Below, one piece after another: positions 12,630 to 25,276 of a stretch of DNA of 64,000 nucleotides. The number at the start of each line of letters is the position of its first letter. Within the stretch, counting starts at the first letter, position 1. This stretch comes from Plotosus lineatus (lineage: Eukaryota; Chordata; Actinopteri; Siluriformes; Plotosidae). The position numbers and the translations under genes are program-made. A model generated the notes under the pieces. It ran no database searches and was not told the origin of the DNA. It was given only the letters and a program-made list of their open reading frames with translations. The stretch is taken from assembly GCA_024760905.1 (NCBI GenBank), contig CM045729.1:48833580-48897579 (forward strand), in the 5' to 3' direction.

Positions 12630-13290
12630 CTAGAGCAAATAAGGACCCAACAGGAACGGTGAGATTACAGGGAGCAGAGATAAGAAAGGTGGAGGATTTT
12701 AAGTACTTAGGCTCAACAATCCAGAGCAATGGAGAGTGTGGAAAAGAGGTGAAGAAGCGTGTGCAGGCTGGTTGGAATGGTTGGAGAAAAGTATCCGGTG
12801 TGATGTGTGATAGGAAGGTATCGGCAAAAATGAAAGGAAAAGTGTACAAGACGGTGTTGAGGCCAGCGATGTTGTATGGTTTAGAAACAGTGGCCCTGGG
12901 GAAAAGACAGGAGGCAGAGTTGGAGGTAGCAGAGATGAAAATGTTGAGGTTCTCTTTGGGAGTAACGAAGATGGATAGGATCAGGAATGAGCACATCAGA
13001 GGAACAGCACATGTAAGACGTTTTGGAGACAAAGTCAGAGAGGCTAGATTGAGATGGTTTGGACATGTACAGAGGAGGGATAGTGAGTATATTGGTAGTA
13101 GGATGTTGAGGTTGGAACTACCAGGCAGAAGGCCCAGAGGAAGACCAAAGAGACGATTCATGGATGTGGTGAAGGAGGACATGAAGGTCGTTGGTGTAAG
13201 AGAAAAAGATGCAAAGGATAGGGTGAGATGGAGGCAGATGATTCGCTGTGGCGACCCCTGAAGGGAACAGCCGAAAGGACAAGAATTAAT
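12630..13290 (+). pseudogene. RTE-like LINE, 5'-truncated; reverse transcriptase C-terminus
   Basis: An open frame of about 200 codons runs to the natural stop. It carries VEDFKYLGSTIQSNGECGKE, KGKVYKTVLRPAMLYGLE, LRWFGHVQRR, GRRPRGRPKRRFMDVVKEDM and ends RWRQMIRCGDP. This is the thumb and C-terminal part of a non-LTR retrotransposon RT. The catalytic YADD region is absent, so it cannot move by itself. The 3' end GTGGCGACCCCTGAAGGGAA followed by CAGCCGAAAGGA is the tail shared with SINE-B2. The 231-residue ORF on the opposite strand is a shadow. Clade assignment (RTE) is by recall. Confidence 0.85.
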
Positions 13291-13333
13291 TGAATTTCTC
13301 AAGGCAAATTGCAGCCACTAGTGTTAGCACCTG

Positions 13334-13654
13334 TGGGTCCGGTGGCATAGTGGTTAGGGTGCTGCGCTCATGATCAGGAGGTTGTGAGTTCGAATCCCAC
13401 TGAGACCCTCACTGTGCCAAGACCCCTGGGCAAGGTCTCAACCACAAGTGTGCCTCTGTTCACCCAGCAGTATAAATGGGTACCAGTAAAATATACTGGG
13501 AAGGTAACCTGCGATGGACTAGCGTTCCATCCAGGGGAAGTTGAACTCCTGGTCGCTTCACGCTACGGAAACCGGGGGTAAGTACCGGCCTGATGAGCCA
13601 CGAGGCTAAGCCACTAGGCTCGGGTGTAAAAACCCAACAGACTTACCTACCTAC
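13334..13654 (+). mobile_element. SINE-C, full length, 16-bp TSD
   Basis: Head GGTGGCATAGTGGTTAGGG and GAGTTCGAATCCCAC, block AAGACCCCTGGGCAAGGT, tail CTTACCTACCTAC. CTAGTGTTAGCACCTG (13318-13333) and CTAGTGTTAACACCTG (13655-13670) flank it. It is the best reference copy of SINE-C here. From 13671 to 14853 I see no feature. Confidence 0.93.
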
Positions 13655-14851
13655 CTAGTGTTAACACCTGCATTTACATTGTTGACAGGTATGACATATG
13701 GATGATAGCTTCATATAAAAATATTAATATAATATGTGTCCAGTATTAAAAGAGCACAACTTTGCTACTTTCATGTTCTAGCAGGGCAGCTTAAGAGTGA
13801 ATTAAAAAAGGAAAAATATATTCTGTGAGACTTGTTTCACCTGCATGATGGAACAGTGCCTGACCAGCACGATGACAAGAGTTCAATTCTACAAAAGCCC
13901 ACAATTTCTGAATGTACACACCAACTCGTAGAAGCTTGGACTACAATCGCCAGAAACCCAAAATATCTCAAGACACTGGTGGAACAGTGACCTGACAAGA
14001 TGGTCACAACCATGAAGGCGATGATAAATACCTATATCAATAAGAACTTACATAGGTTATGGTATTTCCAACCATGACATCAATTTGAATGGAATCTGAC
14101 ATCAGAGGTACAATATATTTCACATGCTGACAGCAAGGCAGTATAATATACATAGAATTAGACGTATGGACAATAGAGGAATCTAGGCATGGTCGTCTAA
14201 AGCTTTTAACTTCTCTAGCCTATATGATCTATAACTTGAAGTTGTTTAATATTATTATCTAGGGCAGAAGGATAAATTATTCCAAGTTCACCCATTTACC
14301 CATGACCTTGTTTAAAATACTCATATATTAAACTCTGCATACTAAAAAGAGGGAACACAACAGTCTGAAACATGAAATGGAATACAGGTCTGAGATGCAG
14401 TTCTTACTAAAACAGTTTACTTAAAGAGAATTGGACATTGGGTTAGGTCAACACTCTGGGGGCAGAATAAACACAAAGCGATGAATAAACACACACGTGT
14501 GTGCACATATAGCAACACTTTACCCCTTTATTTGTGTCCTCAATAAAAATAGATGTACAAAATAAGTAAACGTAAGGATAAAATTGATAAGTTGATCAAC
14601 GTTGCAGTTTGCATTATTTGCTGGTACATAATTTTAAGAGGTGACCCTATTCTTATTTGACAAGGATTCTTAGACCCTAACAACTAGCTCACATACATGA
14701 GACAGATTTTTTAATTTTAAAATTGCTGTACAAAGCATTAATATTTTACAGGTCTCATTACATATGGATCCTATAAACATTGATCAAAGCAGCCTTCCCT
14801 CACAATGAACACATTCTTATACACTCATCAACCAAAACAATGAGAAGTGCA

Positions 14852-14853
<2 letters not shown>

Positions 14854-14949
<96 letters not shown>

Positions 14950-14996
14950 TGCACACACACACACACACACACATACACACGCACACACGCACACAG

Positions 14997-15040
<44 letters not shown>

Positions 15041-15063
15041 ACGCACACACGCACGCAGGCACA

Positions 15064-15109
<46 letters not shown>

Positions 15110-15151
15110 CGCACGCAGGCACAGACACACACACACACACGCAGGCACAGA

Positions 15152-15206
<55 letters not shown>
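14854..15206. repeat. Compound (CA)n microsatellite, ~350 bp
   Basis: Long CA tracts alternate with repeated spacers of the form ACACGCACACACGCACGCAG GCACAGA. All ORFs reading HTHT or VCVC here are artefacts. Confidence 0.97.
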
Positions 15207-15207
<1 letters not shown>

Positions 15208-15394
15208 ATCTTAAGCAGAAAGCAATTGTTTTGTTTTTCGATGGATGTATTGAGTGTTAGCACTTAAACTTGGTTTAAAGTGAACATTGGGTAATAATAC
15301 TGTCCAATAAATTATCCAGGGAACTAAATATTTCACTGAGAACTCAGTGTCACTCCACACAAATGTAGGGGGAACACTGCTCTGATTATTCTTT

Positions 15395-15556
15395 TTGATG
15401 AAACCAGAGTACCTGAAGGAAGCCCACACAACATAGAAAAAACATGCAAGCTCCACACGGTAAAGCCATTGCCAAGCCCGAACCCCGAACCTCACACCCA
15501 GAACTTTCATACTCTTTGGCAGATGTGCTTCGCACTATGCAACCAGGCCACCCTGT
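15395..15556 (-). mobile_element. SINE-A fragment
   Basis: Head-proximal half on the minus strand: ACATGCAAGCTCCACACGG, the B-box region, then CTATGCAACCAGGCCACC. The next 760 bp (15557-16326) show no feature. Confidence 0.65.
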
Positions 15557-16321
15557 TTACTTTCATTCTATCTTATACAATACATATACAATAAGTGCAT
15601 TAGAAACCGCTATCTGTGACGTATTCCACGTTTAAGCAAAAGAGAAAGAAAGAAAAAAGAATGCCAGATTGAATTACACACATCAAACTTTCCATTTTAC
15701 AATAATGCTGCTCAGTGTTTCATTGTACATACTGTATTTAAGAATTAGGAGTTTTGAGAATCAATACAAATTTCCGGGCATAGTGAGTGAAATTGTGTCT
15801 AAACGAGGTGAAAGATACTGAAATTCATTCAGTCGCTGGTTTTATTCAAAATGGAAATTTAATAGTGAAATTAAGAAATACATTTAAAATAGGGTGCTTG
15901 GGGGTCTTTGCAGAGAAATGACACAGCCCAGATAATGTTGCAAATAGTCCATGGCTTCATTTCAGACTTTAATCAGTCCGCTAACCTAATCAGTTTTTCT
16001 AAAGGGTGACTCAATAGGGCTACTGTCCTTCATCACTGCACTGTCTGGATTCAAAAAGTCATATTTGGCCATGAGGGAAACTAATTAATGACTGTAAATG
16101 TAATGTAAAAAAAAGATGGGTTTCTTTTCTCTTAAAAATACTTTTATTGCATTAAATAAATGAGGAATTCAGTGACGCAACTAGTTCTTTACGTCAAACT
16201 TAATCTGAACAGTAAGCATGTATGTATACGCACGCACATGCACTATTATTACCTTTTTGAAGCAAATCAAGTTCATCAGTAGAGTGAAGAGACCCAGCAA
16301 GTGCATGGCAGATACAGATAT

Positions 16322-16326
<5 letters not shown>

Positions 16327-16399
<73 letters not shown>
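16327..16399. repeat. (GA)n microsatellite
   Basis: Pure AG run of about 72 bp. Confidence 0.97.
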
Positions 16400-16400
<1 letters not shown>

Positions 16401-16852
16401 GATAGTCACGATGAAGCATTGATGTTTACTTTGGATAGACTTGATCTGAACAGCTCAAAGCCTCTCAGCACAGCCATCTTATTGCTGCTCCGCCCAAGAG
16501 AGGAGATCGAGGAGATGAGTGGGTCTCTTCTATCTGTTAAACCTGCAATGCCAGCAGTCTCGCTGATCAACCCAAACGCCTAGGGAGGCAGCAAGAAAGA
16601 AAGACAGCATAAGATGGAGACATGTGAAGAAAAGGGCCAGCTAAAGTAAAAGAGACAAAAAAAGAGAGAGAGAGAGCTCAGCTAATGACTAGCTCTTATG
16701 CATCAGTGCTCTTACTAATGAGCTTCCAGGGAGAGTGAAGGAGCAGGAGCTCAGGGCTTGCTGGGGATGTGAGGGGCCTGGGCCATCTCTCTCCCACTGA
16801 GCACCCTGCCTCCCCAGTCTCAAGGAACCCTGACTCCTAGCCGCTAATGAGA

Positions 16853-16877
16853 GAGAGAGCAAGAGCAAGAGAGTGAG

Positions 16878-16923
<46 letters not shown>
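16853..16923. repeat. (GA)n microsatellite, impure 5' half
   Basis: GA run with AGAGCAAGAGAGTGAGAGC at the start. The stretch 16400-16850 is G/A-rich and otherwise featureless. Confidence 0.93.
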
Positions 16924-16925
<2 letters not shown>

Positions 16926-17271
16926 CTTCTCATTGCTGTGCTTAACTGAGACTGCTGCATTCCTCTGCTCTTAATAATTTACATTGTATTGATTTCCTTC
17001 ACCATGCTGACACCATCCCTCACTCTCACCTGGCCAGATTCATTCATTTGTTTTCTTTTATTTTAAACTGTGAAAACTATAGTTTCCTTCACGAAAACAA
17101 AACAAAAAAAATCTTATAGTAAGAGAGAACAAAGCTTCCCTTTTGGCCAATTTCTGAACTAGCTAAACAAAATAGTCACTTTAATTTCACTTCTCTCAGA
17201 GCCCAATATGCTTCAAACCTCAGTACGTACTACTTTCACTACAAAAATGAGCCTTGATGGATTTTAAAGTA

Positions 17272-17404
17272 CTCACTCACTCATTTGCAGAGCAGCTTAA
17301 ACCCATTAGGGTCACAGAAACACTGAAGCCTAGCTCAGTTGACATTGGGTGAAGGCAGGGTACAAACTGAATGGCTTGCCAGACCATCTCAGGGCCAACA
17401 CGCG

Positions 17405-17463
<59 letters not shown>

Positions 17464-17660
17464 CCATCCACAATCACACATGGGGCAATATGGAACAGCC
17501 AAATAGGTGTCTATGGATTATGGGAGAAAAATTGGAGACCCTGGAGAAAACCCACGCAAGCACAGGAGAACAGAATTGTCCCTACCAAGCCCAGGACTAA
17601 AACCCAGGAGCGTCTTGCTGTGAAGTGAACATGGCAACCACTGCGCAACAGTGCTGCACA
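17272..17660 (-). mobile_element. SINE-A with CG/CA microsatellite inside
   Basis: Minus-strand SINE-A tail (CATTAGGGTCACAG; GACATTGGGTGAAGGCAG) and head side (GGAGAAAACCCACGCAAGCA) flank (CG)6(CA)24 at 17400-17460. 17661-18900 is otherwise unassigned except a (GAT)n tract. Confidence 0.8.
17400..17460. repeat. (CG)n(CA)n microsatellite
   Basis: Alternating purine-pyrimidine run, a candidate Z-DNA former, inside SINE-A. Confidence 0.95.
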
Positions 17661-18242
17661 ACTTTAAAGTAATTAAGATCTAAATATTAAGATATTTTCA
17701 GAGTAAAATCTAAAATTTCAAATTTACTTATTCTGTGCTGAATCTGTTTTTTTTTTTTTTTTGAAAGAGGAGTGAAGAACTTTTAGTGCCCTTGAATTGT
17801 TATGTAAAACACACTCAACCAAGGTGTTCTCTAATTTGCATGCCATGCGAGCTATATATTAATATTTAAGTGGAAAGTATTCTGTTTCCAGATAAAATGT
17901 AGGATGTACTGACGATCTCAGACCAAAAGAAGCTTATCAAATCCACAAAACACAGAGAAAGAAGAAAATACATTATTCAGTCAACGTCCTATTTAACCCC
18001 TCGTCAGACAGAGAGCAAGAAATTAGTATTCATCTATTGTCAGTGTTCAGATATGTAAACTGCATTCTTTACATATTCATAAACTCTGGCTGATTTATTA
18101 TTCAAATGATGAGCATTATGTACAGTGCTATTTCCAACAATTCAAAATCATTTGTTTTCTGTTTCTGTAGAAAACTGTCCTAAAAGCACTGAAAATGAAA
18201 ATGTTACCATGAATAGTAAGATGTCATGGTGACATGTTATAC

Positions 18243-18278
<36 letters not shown>
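18243..18278. repeat. (GAT)n microsatellite
   Basis: Twelve GAT units. Confidence 0.93.
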
Positions 18279-18279
<1 letters not shown>

Positions 18280-18902
18280 GACTATTGCCATGATTTTTCA
18301 GCTTTGCTAAATGGACACAGTCACAGGTGTGCAATGGTTCTTTGTTGCTTGTTAAACACTGCCCCCTCGTGGACAAACACAGAACAATCTGTTAAAGAAT
18401 GAAAACAATATTTCACGGCATCAAAGTCTGAGCTGAACAGATCCATATGGCAGATTCTGGCATGGGAGTTGCAACTCACCATGATGTGCTAATCTGCTAC
18501 TGTCCCTTCTAGCCAACCAGAAAACTGATCTGATAATGAGTCAAGGAACGGTTGGATGAATTTTGCATGCTTCCAAGGAATGGATTAATTCTGACTTTGG
18601 CAGGTGCTGGCTTTCTGGGACTTGATGAACAGATGTGATGAGAAGTCATGCTTTTTTGGCTTGATCCAGAGCTCAAGTCATGTATGAGTGTAAGTATGAG
18701 TTTTGTCTGAGGTTGAATAAGGCTGTGTGAGGATTAAATGATGCTCTCTTAGGCTTTGGTTAAAACCTGACCTGATAATGAATATGATGTTACTGAAAAC
18801 TCAGTTAAAGGGTAATAATAATAATAAAAAAAAAGCTTTGCTTTTCTTTCTTGTGACAAACATTATTCAAGGAAGCATTCCACATCATTCAATCCACCTA
18901 AA

Positions 18903-19229
18903 ATAATTCATTTTCTATACCTCTAATTCCTAATTAGGGGCGCGGGGAGGCTAGCTCAGATTAATCTGGGTGAAGGCAGGGTACACCATGCTTACCAGGC
19001 CGTTGTACAGTCAACACATCGACACTTGTACTTATGGATAATTTATAACTAGTAATTTACAACGAGAATTTAGCTGACTGCGCATGTTTTTGGACTGTGG
19101 GAGGAAATCGGAGTACCAGGAGGAAACCTATACAGGCTTGTGGAGAACATGCAAACTTTACACAGAGATGAACAAGCTGGGAAACAAACCCAGGACTTTC
19201 CTGCTGAGAGACAGATGTGCTCACCACCG
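18903..19229 (-). mobile_element. SINE-A copy
   Basis: The tail (TCCTAATTAGGGGCGCGGGG), the core (GCGCATGTTTTTGGACTGTG; GAACATGCAAACTTTACAC) and the B-box region read on the minus strand. The head is truncated at GATGTGCTCACCACC. Confidence 0.82.
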
Positions 19230-19254
19230 ATTTCTTACATATGCATTAGTTTTT

Positions 19255-19358
19255 CTGAACAGCTTATTCTGACGAGGGTCACGGGGAGGTGAGAGCCTAT
19301 CTCAGCCGACCTGAAGATAGGGTACAGTCTAAATAGCTCACTAGTCCACCACAGGCTT

Positions 19359-19409
<51 letters not shown>

Positions 19410-19620
19410 GTATTCAGGAACAATTTGGCACAACTAATTAATTTAATGTGCATGTCTTCAGACTATGGAATGAAACCAGAGTACCCAGAGGAAACCCACA
19501 AAAGCACAGGAAGAACACTCAGACTCCGAGCAGAAATGCCTTGACTTGAGCTTAGTCTTTAACCCATGACCTTGTTGCAGTGAGGCAGAAGTGCAAACCT
19601 ACACCACGGTGCTACCTCTT
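19255..19620 (-). mobile_element. SINE-A copy with CA microsatellite
   Basis: Tail (GAGGGTCACGGGGAGGTGAG) to head (CCTACACCACGGTGC) on the minus strand, with a CA tract at 19361-19407. Confidence 0.82.
19361..19407. repeat. (CA)n microsatellite inside SINE-A
   Basis: About 23 CA units. 19625-21130 beyond the SINE holds poly-T(17), (TTTG)5 at 20560-20599 and possible MITE sequence, but no gene. Confidence 0.95.
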
Positions 19621-20799
19621 TCTTGCACACATTTAATCGAACATTCGTTATTTTGACAAGTGGAAAGACAATCAAATAACTACTCAACATTTTATCTTAA
19701 ACAATCCCACCACCTACTGGCTGAGATCACAGCCTGCTGTATTTCTTCTCATGGGGCATGCTTACATGTACTCTAACCCAACTACAATAAAACAGCGCTT
19801 TTTAAATTCCAATTAATATGCAATGAGTCCATCTGTTTAGTCTGTTTAAGAATATAATCATTTCCAAAATGTCTTGTCTTTCATCTGCTGGTAGGCCACA
19901 TGAAACACAAATTTTATATAATTACCCAACTTAGCCTTCAGTTATATTCCACGTTAGTAATGTAGATAGTGGGTTTTGTGAAAGCATGTGGATTACTGTG
20001 GCTTACATAAGGAGCTTTGCAGTGTTCTATGAGGCTCAGGATAAGAGCCACTGCTTTAGCTAATGACCCTTCCCTTTCTGCTTCAGCACATCAGAATATT
20101 AATTTTGGCTGCACAATGTCCTTAAAACAACCTAGTAAATTGCCCAAGCAGGACGGTAATTGTTTATGAAGCTGTAAATTGCTTTGCAGTGGGCGAAACT
20201 AATAGCGTTTTTGCTAGGGGGAAATGAACTGTTCTGTACGAAAGGCTATTTTCTTTATGACTGGTATTTTTCTTTTTTATTAAAAGTAATAGTTACAGGC
20301 TGTCAGTAAGCTGTGTGTGTTTCTACCAGGGTCATGTGCTTCCTCTGGCTTTAGCCATGCATCAGAGTCCACTTTCATTGCTCTAATGGGGGTGATAGTA
20401 CTACAGGGTAGCAATGAGTTACACAGTGTTCACTATCAACTTTGCATAACAAAAGGGATGAATAATAAATGAAAAATAATAATGCAATAAAAATCAGACA
20501 TAAACAACACAGTTTTGTGAGTGTATAATACATCGTTTTGTGCAGAAAAGTATGGCAGGTTTTTTTTTTTTTTTTTCTGTTTGTTTGTTTGTTTGTTTGC
20601 TTTCATTGTACTGTACTGAAGTGGATTTATAGTTCAGCGAGTATAATGTCTTTATAGTTTGGCATTTTCTGGGAATTAGAAACTCTGTGCCTACCATGTT
20701 TAAGTTTAATTCAATTATCTGATCAGTCCCTGTGTCAGTCACGGCTATACAGTTAATGTAACATAAAATTAAAATAGACCTATTTATTTAATCAGAAAC

Positions 20800-20940
20800 A
20801 CAGGCCTACTGAATTCTCAAAGCTGATTGGTTAGAAGCTATGCATTACTTTGGTATAATAATATGAATTCATTGGTTTCTGCTGTAATATGAACAGACTA
20901 CAGTAATATTAATGTGCTCGTTCTAACAAAGACACTCCAC
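20800..20940. mobile_element. Possible MITE fragment
   Basis: AAGCTGATTGGTTAGAAGC resembles the start of a common fish MITE (CTGATTGGTCAGAAGG-type). No matching inverted end was confirmed. Confidence 0.3.
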
Positions 20941-21131
20941 CTAATCTATATGTAATAGAAGATAAACAGATAATAATAGGCAGATTGAACAAAAGTGTTT
21001 GACAACACAAAAAAAAAACACAATTATTATCATTCTATTTTTTAATATGTTTATTTAACATTAATGGAACCATTGCAAGATTTCAGGACAGAAGAGTTTT
21101 CTGGTTTCTTAATCAAATGACATGCTCTATT

Positions 21132-21134
<3 letters not shown>

Positions 21135-21176
<42 letters not shown>

Positions 21177-21193
21177 GAGAGAGAGGGAGAGAG

Positions 21194-21234
<41 letters not shown>
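21135..21234. repeat. (GA)n microsatellite
   Basis: About 100 bp of GA with GGGA and GCGA interruptions. Confidence 0.96.
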
Positions 21235-21238
<4 letters not shown>

Positions 21239-21479
21239 GCTGATGGAGGCCTGCTAAAATACAAATCAGAATCTAATTTGTCACTCCAGAATGTATGGTT
21301 ATAGAGGCATCGTCCACTTCAGCCTGGTAAGGGTACTCTGTTGCATGCTGTGGTGCATTACCTCACACCAGCAGGGATTATCTGCTGTGTTATATTCTTT
21401 AGTTAACCAGCCTGAGAATAGATGCAATTTATATTTAGCATGTAAACGGGATTGTTAAGATTTGAAAAATTGTTAAAAT

Positions 21480-21665
21480 TTTCTTTCTGCCTTTCTTCCT
21501 ACAAGTAGGAGTTAAAGTGGAAACATTTCTGAGAAGGTCAGCCCATTTCTTCTGCTTCCCCTGATAGATCCTCAGACATTCCCAAGTTACCTTTGAAACA
21601 CAATCTCTCCAGCAAGTCTTGGATCTGCCACTGGATCTCAGTCCAGTGGGACATGCCAAAATGTT
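21480..21665 (-). pseudogene. Rex3-like LINE C-terminal remnant
   Basis: The minus-strand frame reads CPTGLRSSGRSKTCWRDCVS then WECLRIYQGKQKKWADLLRN. This matches the end of Rex3-type RT (RPRGRPRTRWRD, WERLGIP). It is isolated and has no catalytic region. The flanks (21235-21479, 21666-22002) are unassigned. Confidence 0.55.
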
Positions 21666-22002
21666 TAAGTAATATTTACGTGTACACAGTAGCATTTATG
21701 TACTAAATATGTGAGTAAGAGTGGATAGTACAATAGTAAGTGCCATGTGGAGCTCCACTCAGTCATTATTACCATCTTTTTATCCTAATGGTACAGTATT
21801 ACTGATATGAGAAAGTCATACTTCTGATATGAAGCAGTTAGATGTGATAGCAGACATATAATGTACATGCTAATTCATGTGAACACTTTCCTGGCATAGA
21901 TCACTTCAGTATTCGGCAGACTTTACACAAACTCTAAATCATATTTAAGTTATCCCTTGCATTATGAATGCAGCATATTGCCACACTAATGACACATCAC
22001 AT

Positions 22003-22547
22003 TGATTCAATTCAACTCAGTTTTATTTGTATAACATTGTTTTTTACAATTGAGATGGTTGCAAAGTATGTTTACACAGTAAAAGTGGGAGTTTACAAAG
22101 TATAAAAGAATTTATACATTTTGTACAACTTCTACACATCCCTATTAAGCCAGCCTTGGTTGACAGTGGAAAGGAAAAACTCCCTCACTTGACACGAGGA
22201 GGAAACTTTGAGAGGAACAAGGCCCAAAAGGGAAATCCATCCTCATGCAATAATAAACAACTTCACTACAGTACAAAACGTAGTCCGGTTGATTACACCG
22301 AAACTGTAGGTCCGAAATAATTGTGGGAAAAGAGTTTGTATCACCAGCAGTGAAAAGTCATCTTCACAATCAGAGTACACATCTAAGTCCATCTGGATCG
22401 TCATCGGCAGGAGGGAGGAGCTTCCAATATGAGGATTCCATCCAGCATCAGTACACCAGGACAGACCACGAGACTCAGAAAGCAGAAGGATCAGGATTAC
22501 AGGCATCCCAGAAGAAACATGTTTATCTCAGCAAAAACACACGCGCG

Positions 22548-22591
<44 letters not shown>

Positions 22592-23905
22592 GGGGGGGGG
22601 GTAGGTATACTCATAATACTGTAATGTAAATAGAATAATTTATTATTCTTGAGTGTAAGCAGAGACTCTGGCATGACTGGCTATGGCAGCATAACTAAAA
22701 GAGAGAGAACCAGAAGGAAGGCAGACATGAGGGCACCCTGTGATGTTGGGCAATCCACCACACCATTGTCAACGAGCCTAGGTGAGCATGTAGAGTGGGG
22801 GTGCAACAGCATCCTATCATCATAATTTACCAGAGCTCTCTATTTCCGAGACCCCCAGATCTGATCCTTTACCTAATAAACGGCTATTAACGAAATGCTT
22901 GACTAAACAAGTAAGTTTTCAGACTTGACTTATAAGTAGACACTGTGGCTGAGCCCTGACCATTAACTGGAAGGTTATTCCATAATTGTGGGGCTTTGTA
23001 AGAAAAAGTTCTGCCCGTGCAGTGGTCTTCATTATTCGAGGTATCACTTAGCATCCTGCACCTTTTGATCTAAGATGGTGTGCTGGATCATAAAAGACAA
23101 GCAGTTTGCTAGGATAATGTGGCCTGAGACCATTAAGTGCTTTATAGGTTAAACGTAGTATGTTGTATTAGATTTGAAATTTAACTGGGAGCCGGTGCTG
23201 TGTAAACAAGATAGGAGTAACATGCTGTTGCATTCTGGAGCTTGATCATGCACCTATTAGAACATTCAGACAGTACTGCATTACAGTAACCTAATCCTGA
23301 AGTAACAAAAACATGAACAAGTTTTTCTGTATCATGCAGTGACATCATATTTCTTATTTTAACAATATTTCTGAGGTGAAAGAAGGCAACCTGAGAAATA
23401 TTGTCTACATGAGTTTCAAATGAAAGATCAGTGTCAATAATCAGTCCATGGTCCTTTACTGCTACACTTGATGAGACTAAAACACCCCCAAACTTAATAC
23501 ATAATCAGAAACCTTATTTATAGCTGCCTGAGATCTGAGTACAAGTACTTCTGTCTTATCAGAGTTTAATAAGAGGAAGTCAGTAAGCATCCAGTGTCTA
23601 ATGTCTAGTATACATTTCTCAATTTTATTCAGTTCATGTCTCTCATCTGGCTTTGCTGAAATATATAACTCTGTATTATCAGCATAACAATGAAAGCTAA
23701 TACCATGATCACAAATGATATTACCCAAAGAGAGCATGTATAGAGAGAAAAGCAATGGGCCTCGGACAGAATCTTGTGGAACACCAAACTTAACATTAGA
23801 ATGTACAGAGAATTCACTATTTACATCTACAAACTGATAATGGTCAGTTAAATAAGATTTAAACCAGGAGAGGGCTGTTCCCTTAAGTCCAACAACATTT
23901 TCAAT
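22003..23905 (-). pseudogene. L2/CR1-like LINE: 3' tail, RT C-terminus and palm
   Basis: On the minus strand the element ends near 22003 in the tail GTTATACAAATAAAACTGAG. Upstream lie a 3' UTR with a CA repeat (22537-22589), a G10 run and then the RT. The clearest frame (23477-23935) reads ENVVGLKGTALSWFKSYLTD, then KFGVPQDSVRGPLLFSLYML, FHCYADNTELYISAKP and LLLNSDKTEVLVL. The catalytic motif is YADN instead of YADD, and the GVPQDSV motif also departs from the usual GVPQGSV. The first catalytic residue survives but the frame breaks beyond 23477. Confidence 0.85.
22537..22600. repeat. (CA)n plus G10 run in LINE tail
   Basis: ACACGCGCGCACGC leads into a pure CA tract, then T and ten Gs. Confidence 0.93.
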
Positions 23906-23998
23906 CATCTGAATCAATGAATTAACTCTAAACACCTGAAAAAGATTCCTGAGGCTTTTAAAAACTCCCAGCGTGGTTAATTACTCAAAACCGCAATC

Positions 23999-24954
23999 AT
24001 GGGTAAGACTGCCGACCTGACTGCTGGCCAGAAGGCCATATTTGACAACTTCAAGCAAGAGGGTAAGACACAGAAAGAAATCTCTGAGCGAATAGGCTGT
24101 TCCCAGAGTGCTGTATCAAGGCACCTCAGTGGGACGTCTGTGGGAAGGAAAAAGTGTGGCAGAAAACGCTGCACAACCAGAAGAGGTGACCGGACCCTGA
24201 GGAAGATTGTGAAGAAGGGCCGATTCCAGACCTTGGGGGACCTGTGGAAGCAGTGGACTGAGTCTGGAGTAGAAACATCCAGAGCCACCGTGCACAGGCG
24301 TGTGCAGGAAATGGGCTATAGCTGCTGCATTCCCCAGGTCAAGCCACTTTTGAACCAGAAACAGCGGCAAAAGAAAGTACTTTTTTCGGATGAAAGCAAA
24401 TATTGCATGTCATTCGGAAATCAAGGTGCCAGAGTCTGGAGGAAGACTGGGGAGAAGGAAATGCCAAAATGCCTGAAGTCCAGTGTCAAGTACCCACAGT
24501 CAGTGATGGTCTGGGTGCCATGTCAGCTGCTGGTGTTGGTCCACTGTGCTTTATCAAGGGCAGGGTCAATGCAGCTAGCTATCAGGAGATTTTGTAGCAC
24601 TTCATGCTTCCATCTGCTGAAAAGCTTTATGGAGATGAAGATATCATTTTTCAGCACGACCTGGCAGCTGCTCACAGTGCCAAAACCACTGGGAAATGGT
24701 TTACTGACCATGGTATTACTGTGCTCAATTGGCCTGCCAACTCTCCTGACCTGAACCCCATAGAGAATCTGTGGGATATTGTGAAGAGAAAGTTGAGAGA
24801 CACCAGACCCAACACTGTGGATGAGCTTAAGGCCGCTATCGAAGCATCCTGGGCCTCCGTAACACCTCAGCAGTGCCACAGGCTGATTGCCTCCATGCCA
24901 CGCCGCATTGAAGCAGTCATTTCTGCAAAAGGATTCCCGACCAAGTATTGAGTG
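23999..24954 (+). pseudogene. Tc1-like transposase pseudogene
   Basis: Starts MGKTADLTAGQKAIFDN. The N-terminal helix-turn-helix (KTQKEISERIGCSQSAVSRH) and a second DNA-binding part (RATVHRRVQEMGY) are intact. Catalytic remnants are VLFSDES (first D), FQHDLAAAHS (second D) and NSPDLNPIENLW (E), the DD34E pattern. Damage: about 24 codons missing between NQKQRQKK and VLFSDES, a one-base loss near 24514 (GTCTGGGTGCC where GGGG is expected) and a TAG at 24595-24597. It cannot make an active enzyme. Confidence 0.92.
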
Positions 24955-24958
24955 CATA

Positions 24959-25276
24959 GGTAAGGTTAAAAAAAAATGTAAGTCTGTTGGGCTTTTTACA
25001 CTCAAGCCTTGTGGCTCATCAGGCCGGTGCTTATCCCCAGTTTCCATAGCGTGAAGTGACCAGGAGTTCAACATCCCCCTGGATGGGACGCTAGTCCATC
25101 GCAGGTTACCTTCCCAGTATATTTTTACTGGTACCCATTTATACTGCTGGGTGAACGGAGGCACACTTGTAGTTGAGACCTTGCCCAGGGGTCTTAGCAC
25201 AGTGAGGGTCTCAGTGGGATTCAAACTCACAACCTCCCGATCATTAGCGCAACAACCTAACCACTACGCCACTGGC
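24959..25276 (-). mobile_element. SINE-C inside Tc1, 12-bp TSD
   Basis: Minus-strand SINE-C with head at the right (GCCACTGGC...), block ACCTTGCCCAGGGGTCTTAG on the plus strand, and tail at left. ATTGAGTGCATA occurs at 24947-24958 and 25277-25288, splitting the Tc1 stop-codon region. Confidence 0.94.

Noticed and set aside
12607..13302. 231-codon minus-strand ORF
   Set aside because: It is the antisense shadow of the LINE reverse transcriptase on the plus strand, which carries the recognisable motifs.
13334..13410. tRNA gene
   Set aside because: A- and B-box-like motifs are present, but they are the promoters of tRNA-derived SINEs; bodies, tails and TSDs show this at every such site in the window.
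14780..15263. Histidine-threonine and cysteine-valine ORFs
   Set aside because: They are reading frames through CA/GT repeats. The same holds for 8193-8566, 36029-36398, 48253-48610, 56258-56545 and 61639-61959.
24523..25230. 235-codon minus-strand ORF
   Set aside because: It runs antisense through Tc1 transposase and across a SINE-C; no protein match.
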